Assembly: GCA_026990815.1 (NCBI GenBank)
Contig: JALXCS010000040.1
Coordinates: forward strand, 1 to 8,610
Direction: 5' to 3'
From: Methylomonas sp.
GTDB lineage: Bacteria; Pseudomonadota; Gammaproteobacteria; Methylococcales; Methylomonadaceae
Length of the DNA stretch: 8,610 nucleotides
Each line of letters opens with the position of its first letter. Within the stretch, counting starts at the first letter, position 1. The position numbers were made by a program, and so were the translations under genes. The notes under the pieces were generated by a model. The model saw only the letters and a program-made list of their open reading frames with translations. It was not told where the DNA came from and searched no databases. This document shows positions 1-5,267 of the stretch, one piece after another.

Positions 1-278
1 ACCTCATAATTGACGGTTGCTTGCAGGGCTGGCAATGTCAAGGAGGAGTGCTGACAAGCAAGCTCCTTGATATTGTCAGCTCTGCAAGCTTATCCTTTAA
101 CAAAAGAGGTTGTTTCTTTGTCGCCGATGATTTCATCCTTTAATTAACATAGAGCGGGTTTATTGACACAGAATTTTGAACGCCCTCTTTTATATGCAGT
201 ACAAAGTTCTAAATGTTTTTGTTTGGTGAGTTCAGTCATGGTTAAAACCCACAATAACTTGGCTTGGACACGTATAAA
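1..278. other. Region downstream of dnaQ with no convincing gene
   Basis: Apart from the stem-loop at 19-89, I see no tRNA, no clear terminator and no convincing reading frame here. Two minus-strand ORFs of about 31 codons exist (from ATG at 239 and at 135), but they lack a good Shine-Dalgarno sequence at the right distance or a recognisable protein pattern. A TTGACA hexamer at 163-168 has no suitably spaced -10 element. Confidence 0.5.
19..89. repeat. Long near-perfect stem-loop (inverted repeat), 27-nt arms
   Basis: Arms at 19-45 and 63-89 are complementary over 27 positions with only three differences. At each of these the left arm has G and the right arm has T, so a plus-strand RNA could pair all 27 positions (three G-U wobbles), while a minus-strand RNA would have three C-A mismatches. 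The 17-nt loop contains a further small stem, TGCT/AGCA (49-52 with 57-60). No T-run follows on either strand, so it does not look like a classical intrinsic terminator. It may be a mobile palindromic element, a small structured RNA, or the far end of a repeat extending beyond the window. The structure is directly visible; its role is unknown. Confidence 0.8.
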
Positions 279-1004
279 TTATTCTGAAAGCTTGCTCCAT
301 ACACTACCTCCGCTTGCTTTATCAATTGCTTCCATACGCTGTTGATGCAAGCGCAGTTCTTCTTCCGAACAAGCCACTATTTTTAATTTTGGGCGATCCG
401 TTGCTATTTTTTTGTCCTGCAACTGGTTTGAATTTTCCTGCCTCAGCTTGTCCTTGGCAAACAATGATGTCTGCCCGCCAGTCATCAACAAATATACATC
501 AGCAAGTATTTCTGCGTCCAGTAATGCCCCGTGCAAATCACGATGACTATTATCTATCCCATAGCGTTTGCAAAGTGCGTCCAGACTATTTCTCTGGCCG
601 GGATGTTTTTTTCTTGCATACTCGAGGGTATCCAAAATAGTACTGTAGTTTTCAATACTTCCAGAACCATTTTTCAATAATGATAGCTCATGGTTGATAA
701 AACCAACATCAAACGGAGCATTATGGATGATTAATTCGGCATCACGAATATAATTAACAAAATCTTCCACAATATCTTCAAAATGAGGCTTATCCGCAAG
801 AAAATCATTACTAATACCATGTACCTCGATTGCCCCTTCATCGATCATACGATCTGGATTCAGATACACATGAAAATGCTGACCTGTTAACCGGCGATTA
901 ATTAACTCCACACAGCCAATTTCAATAATGCGGTGCCCTTCCTCCGGATTTAGCCCAGTTGTCTCGGTATCAAGAACAATTTGTCTTTGGACCGGGTTTT
1001 TCAT
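279..1004 (-). CDS. dnaQ: DNA polymerase III epsilon subunit (3'-5' proofreading exonuclease)
   Basis: DnaQ is the proofreading exonuclease of the replicative polymerase and binds the alpha subunit and the sliding clamp. The 241-residue product matches the usual length of about 240. DEDDh exonuclease motifs are in order: D12 and E14 in LDTETTGL (same positions as E. coli), D99 in HNAPFD, and H158 with D163 in HRDLHGALLDAE. A clamp-binding-type pentapeptide QTSLF lies at residues 178-182, just after the catalytic domain. The rest is the hydrophilic linker and the alpha-binding tail, ending in WSKL. The ATG at 1004 has GGAG (1012-1015) seven bases upstream. It is the last gene of the minus-strand cluster, separated by 154 bp from the preceding 47-codon ORF, so it may have its own promoter. 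The usual divergent partner rnhA is not present here. Confidence 0.97.
   Translation of the reverse strand: MKNPVQRQIVLDTETTGLNPEEGHRIIEIGCVELINRRLTGQHFHVYLNPDRMIDEGAIEVHGISNDFLADKPHFEDIVEDFVNYIRDAELIIHNAPFDVGFINHELSLLKNGSGSIENYSTILDTLEYARKKHPGQRNSLDALCKRYGIDNSHRDLHGALLDAEILADVYLLMTGGQTSLFAKDKLRQENSNQLQDKKIATDRPKLKIVACSEEELRLHQQRMEAIDKASGGSVWSKLSE
459..473 (-). other. Beta-clamp-binding motif QTSLF encoded in dnaQ
   Basis: Residues 178-182 of DnaQ read Q-T-S-L-F, close to the bacterial clamp-binding consensus QL[SD]LF. E. coli DnaQ has the weaker QTSMAF at the equivalent place just past the exonuclease domain (family knowledge). Confidence 0.7.
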
Positions 1005-1011
1005 TTTAATA

Positions 1012-1015
1012 CTCC
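1012..1015 (-). promoter_or_regulatory. Ribosome binding site of dnaQ
   Basis: GGAG on the minus strand, seven bases before the ATG at 1004; it supports this start. Confidence 0.7.
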
Positions 1016-1158
1016 AATATCTCTAAATAACCTGACTAACTCAATTTTATCCACTATAGAATCATGTGTCTTTACAAAACACAATCAAAATATCTATTTT
1101 CTTGGGGAGGAATAAAGTACCGAGCAATATTGTTACCAAGGATTAAATCCCGAATCAT

Positions 1159-1302
1159 TTATGGCTTAGGTAAACCAAGCTCATTGTCTGTACCCCAGCT
1201 TTCTAGCCAATCATTGACTTCTTTTTCATTTATCAATTTTCCAGGTTTGACTGAATCTATGGCATCAAGGGCTTCAGCCCATCGCTGTTCGTCAAGAGGC
1301 AT
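1159..1302 (-). CDS. Small 47-residue protein of unknown function, translationally coupled to rimI
   Basis: This 47-codon frame begins with ATG at 1302-1300 and shares one base with the rimI stop codon (TAATG), a typical coupling arrangement. The product is acidic and Trp-containing. It starts MPLDEQRWAEALDAID, has a central KLINEKEVNDWLESWGT and ends in LPKP. The pattern [V/I]xxWLxSWGTxxE is, from memory, shared with small proteins sometimes labelled CopG-like or antitoxin-like, but I cannot verify this and do not assign a function. No toxin-like partner is adjacent. There is no strong Shine-Dalgarno sequence of its own (only the A-rich rimI tail), in keeping with coupled translation. The stop at 1159 is followed by 154 bp of non-coding DNA before dnaQ. 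Confidence 0.6.
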   Translation of the reverse strand: MPLDEQRWAEALDAIDSVKPGKLINEKEVNDWLESWGTDNELGLPKP

Positions 1303-1859
1303 TATTTTTTCTTTTGCAATTCCATGGCTAGCATTACAGCATCCTCCCTACCATCCTCGCTGGGATAGTAGTCTTTTCTGATGCCAATTTCATTGAACCC
1401 CATACTGGTGTACAAGGCAATGGCAGCTTCATTGGTCGGCCTGACTTCCAGGAAAATACTTTCAGCCCAACGGGATTTTGCCTGATCAATAATGTGTTCT
1501 AGCATAAACTTGCCGATTCCTTGCTTTTGTTCTGCTGGGTCAACACAGATATTCATGATATGAAATTCTCCTGCGGCAGTGGAAACAATGCAATAGCCCA
1601 GTACCTTGTCCAGTTCATCACAGACCCAGCAGCTGTATCGGGCTTTGAAGCAGTCATAAAAAATCCCCTCACTCCAAGGGTAGTTATAGACTTGTTGTTC
1701 AATGGCTAATACTGCTGGTAAATCCGATTCCCGCATTTTACGCATACGGAGCAAATCTTTACGATCTACCGTGCCAGGGAAAACTCGTGCATAAAAATCT
1801 CTGTCGGCATCATAGTTAACTGTATCTTTGATTATTTCGTATAAATCTGAAAATTTCAT
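1302..1859 (-). CDS. rimI: Ribosomal protein S18 alanine N-acetyltransferase RimI
   Basis: RimI is a cytoplasmic GNAT enzyme that transfers acetyl from acetyl-CoA to the N-terminal alanine of ribosomal protein S18. The GNAT core runs from about residue 42 (MRESDLPAVLAIE) to 180. The acetyl-CoA loop QKQGIGK is at 111-117. The signature LEVRPTNEAAIALYTSMGF contains E138 and Y150, 12 residues apart as in the catalytic Glu103/Tyr115 pair reported for Salmonella RimI. GIRKDYYPSEDGREDAVML is the characteristic C-terminal region. At 185 residues it is longer than the usual ~150 because of about 38 extra N-terminal residues. The ATG at 1859 lies six bases after the stop of the uracil glycosylase gene, which fits coupling; M39 or M42 would give a standard-length protein, but neither has a good Shine-Dalgarno sequence. 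The start is therefore uncertain, while the function is secure. Confidence 0.93.
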   Translation of the reverse strand: MKFSDLYEIIKDTVNYDADRDFYARVFPGTVDRKDLLRMRKMRESDLPAVLAIEQQVYNYPWSEGIFYDCFKARYSCWVCDELDKVLGYCIVSTAAGEFHIMNICVDPAEQKQGIGKFMLEHIIDQAKSRWAESIFLEVRPTNEAAIALYTSMGFNEIGIRKDYYPSEDGREDAVMLAMELQKKK

Positions 1860-1865
1860 AAGGCT

Positions 1866-2546
1866 TTATAATTTATGGAATATTTTTAGCGCCAGTTGCA
1901 AATCTTGCCAGGCTTTACGTTTTTCAAGTAATGAGCGTAATAAATACGCAGGATGATAAATGACAATCACTGGAATTGCATCTAAAAAATGAACCTTTCC
2001 ACGTAATTTTCCGATAGGCTCATTGGTTTTTAATAATTGCTGTGCAGCGATTCTGCCAACCGCGAGAATTATTTTGGGTTTAATCAAGTCGATTTGGCGT
2101 TGTAAAAAACCTGAACAGGCTTCGACTTCCTCAGGTTTTGGATCGCGGTTATTGGGTGGTCTGCATTTGAGGATGTTGGCAATGTAGACATGTTCTCGGC
2201 TCAGATTAATTGCTCTGAGCATTTCGTTTAACAATTGGCCTGCTTTGCCGACAAAGGGTTCACCTTGCAGATCTTCATTTTGCCCTGGCGCTTCGCCTAT
2301 TAATAACCAGTCGGCATTAAGATTACCAACACCGAATACTGTCTGAGTTCTGGTTTTATGTAAATCACAGGCCTTACAATTTGCAACTTCTTCTTGAAGT
2401 TTCTGCCATGCTTCAGATTCAGAATTGACCGGAGGTTTTTCCTCTTGAATGGCTTGATTAGCAGTGGGCACCATAAGATTTACTTTTGGCGCCCAAATAT
2501 CAATATCCATTGCTTCAAGATACAAAAGCCGTTTATTTTCCTCCAT
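1866..2546 (-). CDS. Family 4 uracil-DNA glycosylase (4Fe-4S) with HolD-like N-terminal peptide
   Basis: This enzyme removes uracil from DNA to start base excision repair. Four cysteines placed for a 4Fe-4S cluster are visible: C57 and C60 (NCKACDL), C128 (ILKCRPPNNRDP) and C144 (EVEACSGF). Family 4 motif A is GEAPGQNED (84-92) and motif B is HPAYLLR (198-204). The product is 226 residues from ATG 2546; a TTG directly before it (2549) is a less likely start. AAGGA, overlapping the leuA stop codon (TAAGGA), sits nine bases upstream of the ATG. About 50 residues precede the catalytic domain. Of these, residues 5-21 (KRLLYLEAMDIDIWAPK) resemble the N-terminal clamp-loader-binding peptide of DNA polymerase III psi (HolD), and the rest is a Pro/Glu-rich linker. 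It lies 12 bp after leuA and 6 bp before rimI. Confidence 0.92.
   Translation of the reverse strand: MEENKRLLYLEAMDIDIWAPKVNLMVPTANQAIQEEKPPVNSESEAWQKLQEEVANCKACDLHKTRTQTVFGVGNLNADWLLIGEAPGQNEDLQGEPFVGKAGQLLNEMLRAINLSREHVYIANILKCRPPNNRDPKPEEVEACSGFLQRQIDLIKPKIILAVGRIAAQQLLKTNEPIGKLRGKVHFLDAIPVIVIYHPAYLLRSLLEKRKAWQDLQLALKIFHKL
2484..2534 (-). other. HolD (psi)-like N-terminal peptide of the uracil glycosylase
   Basis: Residues 5-21 follow the pattern R-x-x-Y-L-x-A-M-x-I-x-I-W-x-P. E. coli HolD begins RRDWQLQQLGITQWSLRRP, with R at the front, a hydrophobic stretch, then [GD]-I-x-x-W and a basic/proline residue. The HolD segment is the part that binds the clamp loader, and holD directly precedes rimI in E. 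coli, as this gene does here. The similarity is judged by eye and is suggestive only. Confidence 0.45.
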
Positions 2547-2557
2547 CAATCCGATTC

Positions 2558-2562
2558 CTTAA
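2558..2562 (-). promoter_or_regulatory. Ribosome binding site of the uracil glycosylase gene, overlapping the leuA stop
   Basis: AAGGA on the minus strand shares bases with the leuA TAA stop and is nine bases before ATG 2546. It favours that ATG over the adjoining TTG and implies coupling to leuA translation. Confidence 0.6.
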
Positions 2563-4103
2563 ACATCACCTGTTGCTTGAGGATGTTGTTTGGCATTAGG
2601 CATCAACAATTTATTAGCCGCATTGATATAAGCTTTGGCGGAAGCAATGACAATATCGGTATCAGAACCCATGCCATTGACAATCCGACCTACTTTTTCT
2701 AACCGAACCGTAACCTCGCCCTGTGAATCAGTACCGCTGGTAATGTTGTTGACCGAATAAAGCTGTAGATCAGCTCCGGTTTTAACCAGTGATTCAATCG
2801 CCCTTAAACTGGCATCAACTGCCCCTCCACCAGTTGCAGACCCCGTTAATTCCTGGTCATTAATACGGATTGTAACTGAAGCTTCAGGCGTTTCTCCCGT
2901 TTCCGAACAGACTTTTAAAGCCACCAGCTTAATTTGCTCTTCGTTCTCGATGCTAGCATCTGAAACCAGAGCTTGCAAATCTTCATCAAAGATTTCATGT
3001 TTTTTGTCGGCCAGTTGTTTAAAGCGAAAGAAAATATCATTGAGTTCTTCTTCTGATTTAAATTCAATGCCCAATTCTGCCATGTGAGTCTTGAAGGCAT
3101 TACGACCGGAATGCTTGCCCAATACCATGCGATTGGCTGACCAACCCACATCTTCTGCCTTCATGATTTCATAGGTCTCGCGGTTTTTCAGGACTCCATC
3201 CTGATGAATGCCTGATTCATGGGCAAAAGCATTGGCGCCGACTATAGCTTTATTGGGTTGTACCGGAAACCCGGTAATGGTTGAAACCAGTTTGGAGCAA
3301 GTGACAATCTCTTTGGTGTCGACATTGGTTTGGCAGGGGAAGTAGTCTTTTCGGGTTTTTACCGCCATGACCACTTCTTCCAATGCGGCGTTGCCTGCAC
3401 GTTCGCCGAGTCCGTTGATGGTGCATTCAACCTGACGAGCACCATTCATAACCGCAGCCAAAGAATTTGCCACCGCCAGTCCCAAATCATTATGGCAATG
3501 CACAGAAAAAACAGCTTTGTCAGAATTAGGAATGCGCTCGATCAGGTTTTTGATGGTCGCGCCAAACTGGTCGGGGACACTGTAACCGACCGTATCGGGA
3601 ATATTTAACGTGGTTGCGCCAGCATCAATAACAGCCTCCAGAATCCGGCACAGGAAATCTTCGTCCGAGCGGCCGGCATCTTCAGGTGAAAATTCAATAT
3701 TATCGGTATATTTCAGAGCGCGTTTTACTGCTTTAACGGCATGGTCCACGACTTCATCAGGTGTCATTTGCAGCTTCATTTTCATATGAATAGGCGAAGT
3801 TGCAATAAACGTGTGAATGCGTGAGTGATTGGTTTTTGCCAATGCTTCTCCGGCGCGGTCAATATCTCGATCAAGCGCCCTGGCCAGGCCGCAGACAATG
3901 CTTTCTGAAATTGCATTTGCTACGGATTGTACCGCTTCAAAGTCACCGGGGCTTGCTGCCGGAAAACCAGCTTCGATTACATCCACTTGTAAGCGCTCAA
4001 GAGCCTTGGCGATTCTGACTTTTTCATCTCGGGTCATGGATGCGCCGGGGCTTTGTTCGCCATCTCGCAAGGTGGTGTCAAAAATAATTAATTTATCTTT
4101 CAT
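2559..4103 (-). CDS. leuA: 2-isopropylmalate synthase LeuA
   Basis: LeuA condenses acetyl-CoA with 2-ketoisovalerate to 2-isopropylmalate, the first committed step of leucine synthesis, in the cytoplasm. The 514-residue protein matches the E. coli-type length (~520). The N-terminal TIM-barrel domain has FDTTLRDGEQSPG with D14, HCHNDLG with H202 and H204, and GLGERAGNA with N238; these are the metal ligands, at positions identical to E. coli. FAHESGIHQDG (~293-303) and LGKHSGRNAF (~328-337) follow. The C-terminal regulatory dimer domain that binds leucine runs from about 390 to 505 (GxATGGGAVDAS at 421-432; NGMGSDTDIV near 476-485). The ATG at 4103 has GGAG five to six bases upstream. It heads the cluster leuA, uracil glycosylase, rimI, 47-codon ORF. 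The 5' region has a promoter and a possible leucine leader ORF. Confidence 0.98.
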   Translation of the reverse strand: MKDKLIIFDTTLRDGEQSPGASMTRDEKVRIAKALERLQVDVIEAGFPAASPGDFEAVQSVANAISESIVCGLARALDRDIDRAGEALAKTNHSRIHTFIATSPIHMKMKLQMTPDEVVDHAVKAVKRALKYTDNIEFSPEDAGRSDEDFLCRILEAVIDAGATTLNIPDTVGYSVPDQFGATIKNLIERIPNSDKAVFSVHCHNDLGLAVANSLAAVMNGARQVECTINGLGERAGNAALEEVVMAVKTRKDYFPCQTNVDTKEIVTCSKLVSTITGFPVQPNKAIVGANAFAHESGIHQDGVLKNRETYEIMKAEDVGWSANRMVLGKHSGRNAFKTHMAELGIEFKSEEELNDIFFRFKQLADKKHEIFDEDLQALVSDASIENEEQIKLVALKVCSETGETPEASVTIRINDQELTGSATGGGAVDASLRAIESLVKTGADLQLYSVNNITSGTDSQGEVTVRLEKVGRIVNGMGSDTDIVIASAKAYINAANKLLMPNAKQHPQATGDV

Positions 4104-4184
4104 AGAAACTCCGAGTAGGGAGATATATCAGCGTTTAAAAAGCTGACAAAAAAAGGGGTTTGGTAGAATAATAGAGTAAATTGA

Positions 4185-4198
4185 TGCCCGCTAGGGCA
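4185..4198 (-). other. Small GC-rich hairpin overlapping the stop of the Leu-rich ORF
   Basis: TGCCC-TAGC-GGGCA on the minus strand forms a 5-bp stem with a 4-nt loop containing the TAG stop codon. The sequence after it is AT-rich but not a clean T-run, so it could be a pause hairpin rather than a terminator. Confidence 0.35.
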
Positions 4199-4292
4199 GC
4201 AATTTTAAGGAAATGCTGAGTAATACGAGCAACCAAGCAGTAACGCAACAGTATGCGTATACCATTTGCCGGGTTGAGGTTTGACTGTTCAT
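4191..4292 (-). CDS. Possible leucine-rich leader peptide upstream of leuA (33 codons)
   Basis: A 33-codon frame between the candidate promoter and leuA ends with residues 20-33 WLLVLLSISLKLLP. This includes seven leucines plus one valine and one isoleucine within 13 residues after the Trp. Such enrichment near the end of a short ORF is typical of amino-acid-responsive leader peptides of branched-chain biosynthesis operons. Its TAG stop lies inside a small hairpin (4185-4198). Against it: there is no Shine-Dalgarno sequence, the predicted transcription start is only 2-3 bases before the ATG (nearly leaderless), and the Leu codons are mixed rather than one rare codon. A hydrophobic microprotein or a chance ORF are alternatives. 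Confidence 0.3.
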   Translation of the reverse strand: MNSQTSTRQMVYAYCCVTAWLLVLLSISLKLLP

Positions 4293-4300
4293 ACTAAATA

Positions 4301-4329
4301 ACTATACGCTATGGAATGTTAAGCGACAA
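4301..4329 (-). promoter_or_regulatory. Sigma70-type promoter candidate for leuA
   Basis: On the minus strand TTGTCG (4329-4324, four of six to consensus) is separated by exactly 17 bp from TATAGT (4306-4301, five of six). Transcription would begin near 4295-4294, giving a leuA leader of about 190 nt. A small palindrome AGATT-TT-AATCT (4332-4343) lies just upstream of the -35 and could be an operator. The promoter is predicted from sequence only. Confidence 0.45.
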
Positions 4330-4397
4330 GTAGATTTTAATCTGAATCTGTAACTTCACCACGGCGCAAGTCGCAAGCTATTGATTCCATTGAGGTC

Positions 4398-4426
4398 AAA
4401 AAACCCGCTTAACCGGTAAGTGAAGC
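4398..4426 (-). terminator. Weak terminator-like structure after pssA
   Basis: On the minus strand GCTT/AAGC or the nested CTTA/TAAG can form a 4-bp stem, followed by GCGGG and six T's (4403-4398). The stem is short, so this is a weak prediction about 75-100 bp after the pssA stop. Confidence 0.25.
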
Positions 4427-4471
4427 TAAGATTTGTTTAAGCCACTGTGAAACCAATAACTTGCCCCCCTG

Positions 4472-4480
4472 TTATCCACA
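4472..4480 (+). promoter_or_regulatory. Perfect DnaA-box match TTATCCACA
   Basis: TTATCCACA is identical to the E. coli high-affinity DnaA box. It lies about 20 bp downstream of pssA, between the arms of the inverted repeat. A chance 9-mer match is possible, but a second perfect match exists at 8476-8484. Confidence 0.35.
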
Positions 4481-4500
4481 TTGAAATTACAGATTCAGGA

Positions 4501-5241
4501 TTAAGATTTCCTGTCGCGGCGCTTGCGTTTTCGCATGATGAGAGTAACGGCGGGCCCTGAAATGGCATATCCTAAAAACAAGACAAACAAAATAGTTTGC
4601 GGATGAATCATGATCAGGGCAATTCCTAACATGATCATAATGGTTGCGACGAAGGGAACCCTGCCTTTGAAATCAATTTCTTTAAAGCTGTAATAACGAA
4701 AGTTACTGACCATCAACAAACCGGTACTAATGGTCAGGATTAAAGCCAGATATTTTAGGTCCTCACCACCATACCCGTATTCAGTACTTACCCAAATAAA
4801 ACCAGCCAGAATTGCAGCAGCAGAAGGGCTAGGCAAGCCCTGAAAAAAACGTTTGTCTTCTGTGCCGACCTGGGTATTGAATCTTGCCAGTCGCAAAGCA
4901 CCACCTGCAGTATGTACAAATGCGGCAAACAAACCAAATTTTCCAAGATTAGTGAATGCCCATAAATACATGACCAAACCCGGAGCGACGCCAAAAGACA
5001 CCATATCAGAAAGGCTGTCATATTCAATGCCAAAAGCACTTTGGGTATTAGTCAAGCGAGCGACTCGTCCGTCAAGACCATCCAGAATCATGGCAACGAA
5101 GATGGCAATGGCTGCTGTTGCAAAGCGACCATTGATCGCAGAGATGATTGCAAAAAAACCGGCAAACATTGCGGCAGTCGTGAAAAGATTGGGTAAAAGA
5201 TAAATACCACGCCGCCGTTTAGTCATATTGGTTTTATTCAT
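4501..5241 (-). CDS. pssA: CDP-diacylglycerol--serine O-phosphatidyltransferase (type II PssA)
   Basis: This integral membrane enzyme makes phosphatidylserine from CDP-diacylglycerol and serine, the precursor of phosphatidylethanolamine. The CDP-alcohol phosphatidyltransferase motif D-x2-DG-x2-AR-x8-G-x3-D-x3-D is complete: D54, D57 and G58, A61 and R62, G71, D75, D79. Several hydrophobic segments follow, and the tail RKRKRRDRKS is strongly basic, as expected for the cytoplasmic side. At 246 residues it is of the small multi-pass kind (type II), unlike the phospholipase D-like E. coli PssA. I start it at ATG 5241; a TTG at 5247 and an ATG at 5226 (MTKRRRG) are alternatives, and none has a clear Shine-Dalgarno sequence. 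It begins 26 bp after the phosphofructokinase stop and is probably co-transcribed with it. Confidence 0.93.
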   Translation of the reverse strand: MNKTNMTKRRRGIYLLPNLFTTAAMFAGFFAIISAINGRFATAAIAIFVAMILDGLDGRVARLTNTQSAFGIEYDSLSDMVSFGVAPGLVMYLWAFTNLGKFGLFAAFVHTAGGALRLARFNTQVGTEDKRFFQGLPSPSAAAILAGFIWVSTEYGYGGEDLKYLALILTISTGLLMVSNFRYYSFKEIDFKGRVPFVATIMIMLGIALIMIHPQTILFVLFLGYAISGPAVTLIMRKRKRRDRKS

Positions 5242-5267
5242 TTGCAAAAAATTGAAATATATTTGGC

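Larger units (their letters stand above)
4342..4498. repeat. Inverted repeat spanning the pssA 3' end and the leuA promoter region
   Basis: The 17-mer at 4342-4358 (CTGAATCTGTAACTTCA) recurs in inverted orientation at 4482-4498 with one difference. With small gaps the similarity extends outward to about 4325 and 4515, taking in the last codons of pssA on one side and part of the predicted leuA -35 element on the other. The arms are 123 bp apart. Confidence 0.55.
4104..4500. other. 397-bp regulatory region between pssA and leuA
   Basis: No full-size gene fits here on either strand. The region holds a perfect DnaA-box match, two arms of an inverted repeat, a weak terminator-like T-run, a sigma70-like promoter, a short Leu-rich ORF, a small hairpin and a seven-base T-run on the minus strand (4154-4148) shortly before leuA. 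A second small hairpin, TCAGC/GCTGA on the minus strand (about 4146-4128), follows that T-run. Confidence 0.6.

Noticed and set aside
37..135. Minus-strand ORF of about 32 codons running into the stem-loop
   Set aside because: The frame is short, the ATG has only GG directly before it, and the sequence is explained better by the palindrome it crosses.
163..196. Plus-strand promoter-like TTGACA followed by TATAT
   Set aside because: The spacing is about 21-22 bp and nothing credible lies downstream on the plus strand.
144..239. 31-residue minus-strand ORF after dnaQ (starts MTELTKQKHLELC)
   Set aside because: No Shine-Dalgarno sequence at suitable distance and no recognisable family; kept only as a possibility in the region note.
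1053..1081. TATAGT on the minus strand as the dnaQ promoter
   Set aside because: A good -10 (1058-1053), but no acceptable -35 at 16-18 bp; not strong enough to list.
1064..1381. Plus-strand ORF of 105 codons
   Set aside because: It overlaps rimI and the 47-codon gene on the opposite strand and shows no protein-like motifs; shadow frame.
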